Below are positions 15,591-25,102 of a stretch of 64,000 nt of DNA, in pieces. The position numbers and the translations under genes were made by a program. The notes under the pieces were generated by a model. It worked only from the letters and a program-made list of their open reading frames with translations. It was not told the DNA's origin and made no database searches. Numbering within the stretch: the first letter of the stretch is position 1; each line of letters begins with the position of its first letter. Source of the stretch: Lonepinella koalarum (lineage in GTDB: Bacteria; Pseudomonadota; Gammaproteobacteria; Enterobacterales; Pasteurellaceae); assembly GCF_042926695.1 (NCBI RefSeq), contig NZ_CP170642.1, positions 496,001-560,000 on the forward strand, written 5' to 3'.

Positions 15591-15815
15591 CCATAGTTTT
15601 TACTACGACAATATTGTATCGGACTCAGTCCTTTTAATTTTAGCTGTATGCCGATAAGAACGCATTTGATAATGCCAATCTTGATCAGAATTTTTATGAT
15701 TTACGAAGTAAAAATCAACGACTTGTTGTTTAAAGAATTGATTATATTTAGTCATAAAGATCTGCACCTTACTAGGTCGGTTATTAATCCAATTTTTGGG
15801 AGGCAGATCATTTTT
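15590..15815 (-). mobile_element. Decayed IS150-type (IS3 family) insertion sequence remnant
   Basis: Read on the minus strand, an ATG at 15755 begins MTKYNQFFKQQVVDFYFVNH, matching the N-terminus of IS150-group OrfA. After an internal deletion it passes into NSDQDWHYQMRSYRH, which is the SDQGWHYQM block of OrfB, and then in another frame KLKGLSPIQYCRSK, the OrfB C-terminus. The three pieces, in the correct order but with large deletions and a frameshift, show an IS that collapsed in place. The leader with the CTGCCTCCCAAAAATTGG sequence (near 15797-15814) looks like the left IS end. It fills the corB-lptG gap. Confidence 0.8.
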
Positions 15816-15874
15816 TTCAGTTGCATGCTTAAATACAATTTTAGTTAGCAGTATTTAGCCTAATATTGAAGACT

Positions 15875-16945
15875 TTAGTCTCTTTTACGACTCAACAACC
15901 ACCAAGTAATGATCAAGAACATTACACTTGGCATTAACGCTCCGGCTAATGGTGGAACGCTATAGACTAAACTGAGTGGTCCAAAAATTTCATTCACCAC
16001 ATAAAACAAGAAACCAAAGCAAATCCCCGCCACAATTCTTGCTCCAGCGGTCACACTTCGCAATGGTCCAAAAATAAAGGATAACGCAAGCAACATCATC
16101 ACTCCTACCGAAATCGGTTGGAATAATTTGCGCCAGTAGGTTAATTCGAATTTCTTACTATCTTGTCCCGTTTGTTTTAAGAAACTTATATAATCTGATA
16201 ACCCTGAAATGGACAATGACGTGGGTTTTAAGGAAAAAATACCTAACTTATCCGGTGTTAAGTTAGTTTTCCATTTATCATTAAGTTTATTTTGAGTAAT
16301 GATCTGTTCTGCTGTAATGGTAGATGTATTAATATTTTTTAATACCCACTCACCATTTTGATAAACGCCCTGATTGGCATGGCTCATTTGTTCCAGCCTA
16401 CGGTTATCATTAAAGCGATAAATATAAATATCATTTAATTGGGCATCCTCGGTAATACGTCTGACAAAAATAAAATCATTACCGTCTTTCGCCCATACAC
16501 CATTTTTTACTGATAACATAGAGCCACCAGAAATGGCTTTTGCTCGCATATCACGAGCATATTGTTCTGTTTGTGGAATCCCCCATTCACCAATAATCAT
16601 GGTTAACACCACCAAAGGTAGTGCGGTTTTCATCACCGCTAAACCGATTTTTAAACGGGAGAATCCGGCAGATTGCATTACCACTAATTCACTTCTACTG
16701 GCTAAATTCCCCAATGCAATTAATGCCCCCAGCAATGCTGCCATCGGGAAAAAAGTTTCAATGTCTTTCGGCATCGTCAATACAGTATATAAAATAGCTT
16801 GCAGACTGTCGTAGGAACCTTTCCCTACACTACGAAATTGTTCCACAAATTTAATAATTGCGGAGAGTCCAACTAAGGTTAATAACGTGGCAAAAATTGC
16901 CCCTAAAATGCTTTTACCAATATAACGATCTAAGGTATTCATCAT
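15875..16945 (-). CDS. lptG: LPS export ABC transporter permease LptG
   Basis: One of two inner-membrane subunits of the LptB2FG machine that extracts LPS and passes it to LptC. The 356-residue protein has N-terminal membrane helices (LDRYIGKSILGAIFATLLTLVGL), a large periplasmic beta-jellyroll (about residues 130-265), and three C-terminal helices (GVMMLLALSFIFGPL, AGICFGFLFYVVNEIFG, PSVMFLIITWWLL). AAGGA precedes the start, which is 12 bases after the lptF stop. It follows lptF in the standard order. Confidence 0.95.
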   Translation of the reverse strand: MMNTLDRYIGKSILGAIFATLLTLVGLSAIIKFVEQFRSVGKGSYDSLQAILYTVLTMPKDIETFFPMAALLGALIALGNLASRSELVVMQSAGFSRLKIGLAVMKTALPLVVLTMIIGEWGIPQTEQYARDMRAKAISGGSMLSVKNGVWAKDGNDFIFVRRITEDAQLNDIYIYRFNDNRRLEQMSHANQGVYQNGEWVLKNINTSTITAEQIITQNKLNDKWKTNLTPDKLGIFSLKPTSLSISGLSDYISFLKQTGQDSKKFELTYWRKLFQPISVGVMMLLALSFIFGPLRSVTAGARIVAGICFGFLFYVVNEIFGPLSLVYSVPPLAGALMPSVMFLIITWWLLSRKRD

Positions 16946-16956
16946 GGTGCTTATCC

Positions 16957-18060
16957 TTATGCCATTTTAGGTTTATTAAACAGGTGGCGGATTTTATACA
17001 TAAATGCCGTTTCCCAGCTATTTAACACAATCCCTAACAACAAAAATATCACATTCACGAATGGCATCCATAAGGTAGCGTCTAATTTGCCTGCACCACC
17101 AGCAGATTTCAATGAACTTTGCGCTAAGAAATAGATTAAATACAATAAAAGTGCGGGTAAAATCTTAGCAAATCTACCTTGACGTGGATTCACACGGCTT
17201 AACGGTACTGCCAACAACGCCATTAATGGTACAGCTAACACTAAAGTAATTCGCCATTGTAATTCTGCTTTTGCCGCATTGGAGTTAGATTTATTTAACT
17301 CAGCAAAATTTAATGTTTCTGCTTCATCAGATGCTTTTGAATCCACAATTTGATGTCCTAAATAAGCATGATATTGATCAAAATTGGTGATTCTAAAATC
17401 TGACAACATCGCTGTGCCTTCAATTCGTTGGCTTTTTTCCAAACTTAATAATTGATCGCCATTTGGCAAGGATGTCAATTCTCCTAATTCTGCTGTCACT
17501 ACAGCGGGTTTGAAATTCTTTTTCGGTTTCATTTGGAAAATATACACATCATGAATTTTGTTATTATTGATCTCATTAATAAATAACACAAAATCCCCAT
17601 TATCTGACGACATAAATTGTCCCGAACTTAATGCTGCCATACGTGGGTTAGCCCTGGCATCTTCCACAATATCCGTTTGTTTTTTAATCGCCCATGGCGA
17701 TATCCATAATGCGTTATAGGCGGCTAATCCTGCGGTAAACACAGATAAAATCAACACTACTTTAACTAATAGGCTTGATCCCACGCCACAGGCGCGCATT
17801 ACAGTAATCTCACTTTCGGCATAAAGTCGCCCGAACGTTAACAAAATAGCAATAAACAATGACAACGGCAACATTAACTGTGCCATGGTCGGCATGCCTA
17901 ACCCGAGCAAGGATACCACTAAATCCGCTGGCACTTTACCATTTGCTGCCGAACCTAATACCCTAACTAATTGTTGACAAAAGAAAATCAGAAGTAGAAT
18001 AAACAAAATCGCCACTTGGCTTTTGAACACTTCTTTGAATAAATATCTATTTAAAATCAC
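16957..18060 (-). CDS. lptF: LPS export ABC transporter permease LptF
   Basis: Partner permease of LptG in LPS export. I prefer the GTG at 18060, giving MILNRYLFKEVFKSQ and 367 aa, which matches the family N-terminus and length. An ATG at 18111 would add 17 residues (MQVKFCNITLVTENRHN) that are not conserved. The gene has N-terminal helices, a periplasmic domain (about 130-270) and C-terminal helices. The LYAESEITVMRACGVG motif near residue 85-100 is the coupling helix that contacts LptB. Divergent from pepA, as in other gammaproteobacteria. Confidence 0.94.
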   Translation of the reverse strand: MILNRYLFKEVFKSQVAILFILLLIFFCQQLVRVLGSAANGKVPADLVVSLLGLGMPTMAQLMLPLSLFIAILLTFGRLYAESEITVMRACGVGSSLLVKVVLILSVFTAGLAAYNALWISPWAIKKQTDIVEDARANPRMAALSSGQFMSSDNGDFVLFINEINNNKIHDVYIFQMKPKKNFKPAVVTAELGELTSLPNGDQLLSLEKSQRIEGTAMLSDFRITNFDQYHAYLGHQIVDSKASDEAETLNFAELNKSNSNAAKAELQWRITLVLAVPLMALLAVPLSRVNPRQGRFAKILPALLLYLIYFLAQSSLKSAGGAGKLDATLWMPFVNVIFLLLGIVLNSWETAFMYKIRHLFNKPKMA

Positions 18061-18208
18061 GTTATGCCTGTTTTCTGTTACAAGTGTTATGTTACAAAAT
18101 TTTACTTGCAATTTATAAAAATTGGGTTAATTTAAACCGCACTTTGTCGGTATAAAGCTAGTTGGCTATGATACCTTATTTTTAAGTATAAAAACAGTAG
18201 GAAACGAA

Positions 18209-19666
18209 ATGAAATATTCAGCAAATACCACCGTACTTTCCAGTGCAGATGCTATTTTATTAGCTATTTTTGAGCAAGGCGAACTGTCAAATATTGCCAA
18301 ACAATTTGATCATTGCGGTGAAATTAGTGCGCTGATTAAGTGTGGTGAAATCTCAGGAAAAATCGGACAGATCAGTTTATTACGCCAACATGGGCAACGT
18401 TTAATTTTAGTTGGTGCTGGCAAACAAGGCGAAATCAGTGAACGTGAATTTAAACAAATTGCACAAAAAGCGATTCAATTTGTTAAACAAACCGCCACTA
18501 AAACCTTGGTTAATGGGTTAACCGATGTAAAAATCAAAGAACGTGATTTATACTGGAATATCCGTTTTGCTCTCGAAATTTTTGCCGCAGAAGATTATAT
18601 TTTTGATCAATTTAAAAGCAAGAAAAGCGACATTCAACACGTATTAAGTGAGATTATTTTCCATACAGTTGATCCACAAGCAGAACAAGCCATTCAGCAT
18701 GCTAACGCTATTGCTTTAGGCATCAAATTGGCTAAAGATGTGGCAAACTGTCCACCCAATGTTTGCACACCAAGCTATTTAAGTGAGCAAGCAAAAAACC
18801 TTGCAAAACGTACCGCACTTTTAACTACTACCGTGTTAGATGAAAAAGATATGGAAGAATTAGGCATGAACGCTTATTTAGCCGTTTCTCGTGGTTCACA
18901 GCATGAAGCCAAATTGAGCATTTTAGACTATAAAAATCATCCTAGCCCTAATGCTAAACCCATCGTGTTAGTGGGTAAGGGATTAACTTTTGATGCCGGT
19001 GGTCTTTCCCTTAAACCAGCCGCTGAGATGGATGAGATGAAATACGATATGTGTGGTGCTGCCAGTGTTTACGGCGTAATGAATGCGTTAGTGGAATTGC
19101 AATTACCATTAAATGTAATCGGTGTATTAGCTGGTTGTGAAAACCTACCTGACGGTAATGCTTATCGCCCTGGTGATATTCTGACTACCATGAATGGATT
19201 AACTGTAGAAGTGCTAAATACTGATGCAGAGGGACGTTTAGTGTTGTGTGATACCTTGACTTACGTTGAACGTTTTGATCCTGAATGTGTGATTGATATT
19301 GCGACCTTAACTGGTGCTTGTATGGTAGCGTTAGGTCAGCACAATAGTGGTTTGGTTTCAACCGATGATGATCTTTCTGCCCAATTATTACAAGCGTCAC
19401 TACAAAGCCAAGATAAAGCATGGCGTTTGCCATTAAGTGAAGAATATCAAGAGCAGCTTAAATCAAATTTTGCCGATTTAGCCAATATTGGTGGACGTTT
19501 TGGCGGCGCTATTACTGCTGGTGCATTTTTAGCTAACTTTACTAAAAAATACCGTTGGGCGCATTTAGATATTGCTGGCACTGCATGGTTACAAGGGGCG
19601 AATAAAGGGGCTACTGGACGACCTGTTGGGCTGCTTACCCAGTTTTTGATTAATCAAGTACAATAA
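18209..19666 (+). CDS. pepA: Leucyl aminopeptidase, M17 family
   Basis: Di-metal cytoplasmic aminopeptidase. The M17 signature NTDAEGRL is present (about residue 337-344), with the preceding KGLTFDAGGLSLKP and MKYDMCGAASV blocks carrying the metal and catalytic residues. The protein has 485 aa with an N-terminal macro-like domain. In E. coli PepA also acts as an accessory DNA-binding protein in Xer recombination and carAB control; that function cannot be judged here. Divergent from lptF, with a USS at 18137-18145 between them and another inside at 18812-18820. Confidence 0.93.
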   Translation: MKYSANTTVLSSADAILLAIFEQGELSNIAKQFDHCGEISALIKCGEISGKIGQISLLRQHGQRLILVGAGKQGEISEREFKQIAQKAIQFVKQTATKTLVNGLTDVKIKERDLYWNIRFALEIFAAEDYIFDQFKSKKSDIQHVLSEIIFHTVDPQAEQAIQHANAIALGIKLAKDVANCPPNVCTPSYLSEQAKNLAKRTALLTTTVLDEKDMEELGMNAYLAVSRGSQHEAKLSILDYKNHPSPNAKPIVLVGKGLTFDAGGLSLKPAAEMDEMKYDMCGAASVYGVMNALVELQLPLNVIGVLAGCENLPDGNAYRPGDILTTMNGLTVEVLNTDAEGRLVLCDTLTYVERFDPECVIDIATLTGACMVALGQHNSGLVSTDDDLSAQLLQASLQSQDKAWRLPLSEEYQEQLKSNFADLANIGGRFGGAITAGAFLANFTKKYRWAHLDIAGTAWLQGANKGATGRPVGLLTQFLINQVQ

Positions 19667-19673
19667 TAAAACA

Positions 19674-19697
19674 TAAGGTGCGTTTATTCGCACCTTA
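19674..19697. terminator. Terminator between convergent pepA and cmoB
   Basis: TAAGGTGCG and CGCACCTTA form a perfect 9-bp stem with a TTTATT loop, 8 bases after the pepA stop. A T-rich tail follows on the plus strand, and A-rich/T-rich flanks also suit the minus strand cmoB transcript. Confidence 0.75.
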
Positions 19698-19705
19698 ATT
19701 TTATT

Positions 19706-20671
19706 TTATTTATTAGCAATAATCACCGCTCGTTTTGGTGCAGGATAGCCCTCAATGGTTTTACTGTGATCTTCTGGATCTAAAAAATCAATCAGGCTTT
19801 CATTGTCTAACCAATCTGTTTTACGCTGTTCTTCCAATGTCGTCATGGCTTCATCTACACAACGTACATGACAAAAACCTACTTTTTGTAACCAGTTAAT
19901 CAAACAGGCAACAGAGGGGATAAAATACACATTTTTCATTTTGGCATAACGATCTGCTGGCACCAGTACGGTATTCACATCACCATCAATCACCAAGGTT
20001 TCTAGCACTAACTCGCCCCCTTTGCGGAGTTGATCTTTTAGTTGACTTAGATGATCTAACGGTGATTTGCGATGATATAACACGCCCATCGAAAACACCG
20101 TATCAAACACACCCAACGGTTGCATTTGTTCAATGCCTAAAGGAATTAAATTCGCTCGGCGGTCATTATTGAGAAGTTTACGAACTGCCTCAAATTGGCA
20201 TAAAAATAATTCTGTCGGATCAATACCGACCACCATTTTCGCTCCTTCGCCCACCATTCGCCACATATGATAACCACTGCCACAGCCCACATCTAAAATG
20301 GTGCGATCTTGCAATGCGCTCAAATGCGGTAATACCCGATCCCATTTAAAATCTGACCGCCATTCACAATCAATATGTACACCATACAGATGATAAGGAC
20401 CTTTTCGCCACGGCATAAGCTGTTTAAGGTGATAAACCAAACGCTGTTGTTCACCGTCCGATAACGGAAAATCTCGCGCCGATTTCACCGCGGTTTTTAA
20501 ATCAATCTGATCAGCTGTTAAGTGCGGTAAAAAATCCACAATTTTTACCCATTTGGCATAATCACCATGGGTTTGTTTTTCCCATTGTTTGAGTTGCAAG
20601 GGCAAGGTTTCGAGCCACGCCGATAAATTAGTGGTGGCAATTTGTTGATAAAAAGGACGAAAATCAATCAT
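19706..20671 (-). CDS. cmoB: tRNA U34 carboxymethyltransferase CmoB
   Basis: Transfers the carboxymethyl group of carboxy-SAM to 5-hydroxyuridine at tRNA position 34, making cmo5U. Begun at the second Met (MIDFRPFYQQIA) because that is the family N-terminus; the upstream Met at 20680 adds three residues. A Rossmann SAM site is visible in ILDVGCGSGYHMWRMVGEGA (about residue 120-139) and the FSMGVLYHRKSPL block (about 195-207). Length 321 aa agrees with E. coli. Its usual partner cmoA is not adjacent here. Confidence 0.94.
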   Translation of the reverse strand: MIDFRPFYQQIATTNLSAWLETLPLQLKQWEKQTHGDYAKWVKIVDFLPHLTADQIDLKTAVKSARDFPLSDGEQQRLVYHLKQLMPWRKGPYHLYGVHIDCEWRSDFKWDRVLPHLSALQDRTILDVGCGSGYHMWRMVGEGAKMVVGIDPTELFLCQFEAVRKLLNNDRRANLIPLGIEQMQPLGVFDTVFSMGVLYHRKSPLDHLSQLKDQLRKGGELVLETLVIDGDVNTVLVPADRYAKMKNVYFIPSVACLINWLQKVGFCHVRCVDEAMTTLEEQRKTDWLDNESLIDFLDPEDHSKTIEGYPAPKRAVIIANK

Positions 20672-20785
20672 AAAATTCATATAAATTTGAGAAAGGTCAC
20701 ATTTTACCTGATTTGTACTTGTATTTCTATTTCACTTTTCGCTATCCTAGACGATTATTTTTTAAATTAGAGATATTGAAATTAA

Positions 20786-22261
20786 ATGAATTACGTTGAA
20801 TTATTAGTCAATATCACGCCCAACGAGACCCGAATTGCCTTGATGGATTCGGGGATTTTGAAAGAAGTGCATATTGAACGCCAAGCCAAGCGTGGTATTG
20901 TCGGGAATATTTATAAAGGTCGCGTGACACGTGTTTTACCCGGCATGCAATCCGCTTTTGTAGATATTGGCTTAGAAAAAGCGGCTTTTTTACATGCTTC
21001 CGATATTGTCTCTCATACCGAATGTGTGGATGAAAGTGAGCAAAAACAATTTGTGGTGAAAGATATCGCTCAATTAGTGCATGAAGGGCAAGATATTGTA
21101 GTTCAAGTGGTTAAAGATCCTATTAGCACCAAAGGGGCAAGGTTAACCACAGATATTACTTTACCCTCTCGCTATTTAGTCTTTATGCCAGAAAATAGTC
21201 ATGTGGGCGTGTCACAACGGATTGAAAGCGAAGAAGAAAGAGCGAGATTAAAAGCCCTGACTGAACCCTATTGCGATGAACTTGGCGGTTTTATTGTGCG
21301 TACTGCCGCGGAAGGGGTGAGCGAAGAAGAATTAAAACAAGATGCGGATTTTTTAAAACGTGTCTGGCGAAAAGTGATGGAGCGCCGAGCTAAATATAAA
21401 ACTAAATCTGAGATCTATGGTGAACTCGCACTGACACAAAGAGTATTACGTGATTTTATTGGTCAGGGCATTGAGAAAATTCGTATTGATTCAAAATTAT
21501 GCTTTGCGGAAGTGAAAGAATTTACCGAAGAATTTATGCCTGAACTCACCGATAAATTAGTGCTATATTCTGGTGATCAGCCGCTATTTGATGTGTATGG
21601 GGTGGAAAGTGCCATTAATATCGCATTAAATAAACGGGTTAATTTAAAATCTGGCGGCTATTTAATTATTGAGCAAACCGAAGCCATGACCACCATTGAT
21701 ATTAATACAGGAGCATTTGTCGGTCATCGCAATTTGGAAGAAACCATTTTTAACACCAATATTGAAGCTACTCAAGCTATTGCGCAACAGCTACAATTAC
21801 GTAATTTAGGTGGTATCATTATTATTGATTTTATTGATATGCAGACCGAAGATCACCGTCAACGAGTCTTACAATCTTTGCAGGAAGCGTTAAGTAAAGA
21901 TCCAGTGAAAACTAACGTCAATGGTTTTACTCAACTGGGCTTAGTGGAAATGACCCGCAAGCGTACGCGTGAGAGCTTAGAACATATTTTGTGTGACGAT
22001 TGTACAGCTTGCCAAGGTCGAGGACATACCAAAACCGTGGAAACTGTATGTTATGAAATTATGCGTGAAGTGATTCGAGTACATCATTTATTTTCCAGTG
22101 AACAATTTACCATTTATGCCTCTCCAGCAGTGGCGGATTATTTGATTAAAGAAGAAAGTCATGGCTTGCTGGCGGAAGTGGAGATGTTTATTGGCAAGCA
22201 GGTTCAAGTTAAGCAGGAAGTGTTTTATACACAGGAACAGTTTGATGTGGTGGTGATGTAA
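20786..22261 (+). CDS. rng: Ribonuclease G
   Basis: Endoribonuclease that matures the 16S rRNA 5' end and turns over some mRNAs. The N-terminal S1 domain includes GNIYKGRVTRVLPGMQSAFVDIG, given here as positions about 38-60. The catalytic core has TTIDINTGAFVG and IIIDFIDM (about 300-345) with metal-binding aspartates, and the zinc-link CDDCTACQGRG is near 400. It lacks the long C-terminal scaffold of RNase E, and 491 aa is right for RNase G. Its stop codon abuts the left tldD-flanking repeat. Confidence 0.95.
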   Translation: MNYVELLVNITPNETRIALMDSGILKEVHIERQAKRGIVGNIYKGRVTRVLPGMQSAFVDIGLEKAAFLHASDIVSHTECVDESEQKQFVVKDIAQLVHEGQDIVVQVVKDPISTKGARLTTDITLPSRYLVFMPENSHVGVSQRIESEEERARLKALTEPYCDELGGFIVRTAAEGVSEEELKQDADFLKRVWRKVMERRAKYKTKSEIYGELALTQRVLRDFIGQGIEKIRIDSKLCFAEVKEFTEEFMPELTDKLVLYSGDQPLFDVYGVESAINIALNKRVNLKSGGYLIIEQTEAMTTIDINTGAFVGHRNLEETIFNTNIEATQAIAQQLQLRNLGGIIIIDFIDMQTEDHRQRVLQSLQEALSKDPVKTNVNGFTQLGLVEMTRKRTRESLEHILCDDCTACQGRGHTKTVETVCYEIMREVIRVHHLFSSEQFTIYASPAVADYLIKEESHGLLAEVEMFIGKQVQVKQEVFYTQEQFDVVVM

Positions 22262-22874
22262 GTGGGATTTCGCCCACAGGGCGACTTACTTTTTCTTTGC
22301 TTGTGCAAATAAAAAGTAAGCAAAAAGAAACACACCCCAACTTTGCCTTGTTTCCTGAAAATCCTTTAATTTGCTTAACGGAAAATGGCTGAACTCGCTA
22401 CGCTCAGACAGATGCCACTTTCCTACAAATTAAAGCATTTTCAGTCGGTAAACATGGGGACTCCGAGCCAAAAATAAAAATAGATTTGACGAAATAAAAT
22501 TTGTAGGGGCGTATTGCATACGCCCATAAATGCGGAATATTTATATTTTTAGGGGAAAAAATCGAACATTAGGGCGTATGCAATACGCCCCTACATTCTT
22601 GTTCCCCGTCTGAACCGCCTGAGCGTTTTGGTATTTTTAGCTAAATTTTGCTTGTCTGAGCGAAGCGAGTTCAAAATTTAGCGTTAAGAAAATACCAAAT
22701 AAGCGAAGAAAAGCGGTGAAGTCGGGGTGTGCTTTTCTTTGCCTACTTTCTTTTGCACAAGCACAAAATTCGTAGAATTTTGAACGTTGGCTTTGCCAAC
22801 GGCACGAAGTGCGAGCGTAGCGAGTAAAAGAAAGTATGGTCGCCATCGGCGAAACCCGATCTAACACAAACAAC
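22262..22874. repeat. Left arm of the approximately 600-bp inverted repeat flanking tldD
   Basis: This noncoding stretch is the reverse complement of 24404-25015. The inner part (about 22466-22865) is nearly identical to its partner: I see only about three mismatches over roughly 390 bases. The outer part (22262-22465) is clearly homologous but more diverged. It contains one 94-bp MITE-like element and several nested palindromes, for example the ACTTTCTTTT and AAAAGAAAGT arms around 22745-22835. Short frames inside it appear on both copies and reflect only the repeat. Confidence 0.9.
22502..22595. repeat. 94-bp MITE-like element, copy 2
   Basis: It has the same 24-base terminal inverted repeats and the same total length as the copy at 10445-10538, but a different 46-base centre. 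It is nested within the left arm of the tldD-flanking repeat, and its mirror image is at 24683-24776. Confidence 0.85.
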
Positions 22875-22922
22875 AAAATTTATGTTAAAATCACCGCACT
22901 TTTTTATTAACCAAAAACAATT

Positions 22923-24371
22923 ATGCTAAGACAAGTTCAACAATCCCTACTCACTCAAAGCAACCTATCCCTACCTGATCTGCAAAACATCTTCGACATC
23001 ATGTCGCATCGCCAAATCGACTATGCTGATCTCTATTTCCAACTTAGCCAAGATGAAAGTTGGGTGTTAGAAGATAGCATTATCAAAGAGGGCGGTTTTT
23101 ATATTGATCGTGGTGTGGGCGTACGTGCAGTCAGTGGTGAAAAAACGGGGTTTGCCTATTCTGACCAGATTAATTTAGCCAATTTACAGCAATGTGCGAA
23201 TGCGGTAAAAGGTATTGCACTACCTAATCAGGGCAATATTATCAAGCCGTTACGTTTTAATGAAGTGAACGCTATTGCACGTTATGCGGCGATTAATCCT
23301 TTAAACACCTTAAGCAAAGAACAGAAAATTGAATTATTGCATTTGGTGGATCGTACTGCACGAGCAGAAAGCCCCTATGTGACTAAAGTCACAGCAAATC
23401 TCACCGCACTTTATGAAGAAATGTTAGTAGTTGCCACTGACGGCACCTTGGCAGCCGATATTCGCCCATTAATTCGCTTGTCCATTTCCGTTATGGTAGA
23501 AAAAGACGGTAAACGTGAACGTGGTAGTGCTGGTGTGGGGGCAAGAGTGGGCTTAGACTGGTTTTTTGAATCCTATTTAGGTGAACAGAAAGCCGTTTAT
23601 TTTGCTAAAGAAGCCGTTCGCCAAGCCTTAGTCAATGTGAATGCAGTATCTGCTCCGTCTGGTTTAATGCCTGTCATTTTGGGTGCGGGTTGGCCTGGGG
23701 TCCTATTACATGAAGCAGTTGGTCATGGTTTAGAGGGGGACTTCAACCGTAAAGAAAGTTCATTATTTACCGGCAAAATCGGTGAGTTAGTCACTTCCCC
23801 TTTATGTACGATTGTAGATGACGGCACGTTACAAAATCGCCGTGGCTCCATAACCGTGGACGATGAGGGAGTGCCAAGTCAATGTAATGTATTGATTAAA
23901 GACGGTATTTTGCAAGGCTATATGCAAGACAAAATGAATGCTCGTTTAATGGGTGTTGCCCCGACTGGCAACGGTCGCCGTGAAAGCTATGCACATTTGC
24001 CAATGCCACGCATGACGAATACTTATATGTTGGCAGGTTCAAGTAAATTTGATGATTTGATCGCCAGTGTCGATCAGGGTATTTTTGCACCGCACTTTGG
24101 TGGCGGTCAGGTGGATATTACGTCGGGTAAATTTACCTTCTCCATGTCGGAAGCCTATTTAATTGAAAAAGGCAAAATCACTAAGCCAATTAAAGGGGCA
24201 ACGATGATCGGCAATGGGATTGAAGTCATGCAACAGGTGTCTATGGTGGCGGATAATTTAGAAATCGATCACGGTATTGGGGTGTGTGGCAAGGACGGAC
24301 AAAGTGTACCAGTGGGGGTAGGGCAACCAGCTTGTAAGATTGAGAGAATTACGGTTGGGGGAACAAATTAG
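22923..24371 (+). CDS. tldD: TldD metalloprotease subunit
   Basis: TldD with TldE/PmbA forms a zinc protease that degrades or matures peptides, such as microcin precursors and the CcdA antitoxin in E. coli. The catalytic motif HEAVGH (His263-Glu264...His267) is intact, which separates it from the PmbA/TldE partner lacking it. Other landmarks are VGVRA near residue 60, the GSITVDDEGVPSQ block and the C-terminal GNGIEVMQQVSMVADN. The protein has 482 aa. It is alone between the two arms of a large inverted repeat; pmbA is not in the window. A USS (22893-22901) sits just upstream. Confidence 0.94.
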   Translation: MLRQVQQSLLTQSNLSLPDLQNIFDIMSHRQIDYADLYFQLSQDESWVLEDSIIKEGGFYIDRGVGVRAVSGEKTGFAYSDQINLANLQQCANAVKGIALPNQGNIIKPLRFNEVNAIARYAAINPLNTLSKEQKIELLHLVDRTARAESPYVTKVTANLTALYEEMLVVATDGTLAADIRPLIRLSISVMVEKDGKRERGSAGVGARVGLDWFFESYLGEQKAVYFAKEAVRQALVNVNAVSAPSGLMPVILGAGWPGVLLHEAVGHGLEGDFNRKESSLFTGKIGELVTSPLCTIVDDGTLQNRRGSITVDDEGVPSQCNVLIKDGILQGYMQDKMNARLMGVAPTGNGRRESYAHLPMPRMTNTYMLAGSSKFDDLIASVDQGIFAPHFGGGQVDITSGKFTFSMSEAYLIEKGKITKPIKGATMIGNGIEVMQQVSMVADNLEIDHGIGVCGKDGQSVPVGVGQPACKIERITVGGTN

Positions 24372-24403
24372 ATTTTTATTTAATTTGTCTTTTACTTAAC
24401 CTT

Positions 24404-25015
24404 TTGTTTGTGGTTAGATCGGGTTTCGCCGATGGCGACCATACTTTCTTTTACTCGCTACGCTCGCACTTCGTGCCGTTGGCAAAGCCAACGTTCAAAA
24501 TTCTACGAATTTTGTGCTTGTGCAAAAGAAAGTAGGCAAAGAAAAGCACACCCCGACTTCACCGCTTTTCTTCGCTTATTTGGTATTTTCTTAACGCTAA
24601 ATTTTGAACTCGCTACGCTCAGACAGGCAAAATTTAGCTAAAAATACCAAAACGCTCAGGCGGTTCAGACGGGGAACAAGATTGTAGGGGCGTATTGCAT
24701 ACGCCCTAATGTTCGATTTTTTCCCCTAAAAATATAAATATTCCGCATTTATGGGCGTATGCAATACGCCCCTACAAATTTTATTTCGTCAAATCTATTT
24801 TTATTTTTGGCTCGGGGTCCCCATGTTTGCCGTCTGAAAATGATTAAATTTGTAGGAAAAGTTGTGCTGTTTGAGCGAAGCGAGTTGACAACTTTTCCGT
24901 TAAGCAAATTTAATTATTTTCAGGAAACAAGGCAAAGTTGGGGTGTGCTTTCTTTTGCTTACTTTTTCTTTGCACAAGCAAAGAAAAAGTAAGTCGCCAT
25001 CGGCGAAACCGACTT
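24404..25015. repeat. Right arm of the approximately 600-bp inverted repeat flanking tldD
   Basis: Reverse complement of 22262-22874, beginning 33 bases after the tldD stop. It ends with TCGCCATCGGCGAAACCGACTT about 90 bases before argD. Together with the left arm it leaves tldD as the only gene in the enclosed 1.5 kb. The outer third has diverged between arms (for example near 24840-24900), which suggests the arms are kept similar mainly in the inner part. Confidence 0.9.
24683..24776. repeat. 94-bp MITE-like element, copy 3
   Basis: Mirror image of the copy at 22502-22595, with the same 24-base terminal inverted repeats. The next 3 bases differ between the two arms (the CATT/AATC sides), consistent with separate small changes after duplication. 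Confidence 0.85.
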
Positions 25016-25102
25016 CAATTAAAAAACTGAATTTTTATTCAAAATCATTGCATAAAAAATCAAATCCTTTTATCCTATCTAAAAAAATAGAGGAAGATCA
25101 AA

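Noticed and set aside
15648..15848. Plus-strand 66-codon frame after corB
   Set aside because: It lies opposite the decayed IS150-type fragments, and the minus strand explains the sequence.
22637..22876. Minus-strand frame of 79 codons in the left repeat, with an almost identical 77-codon frame at 24408-24641
   Set aside because: The similarity comes from the inverted repeat itself. There is no ribosome site, the composition is not protein-like, and the frame runs through nested palindromes.
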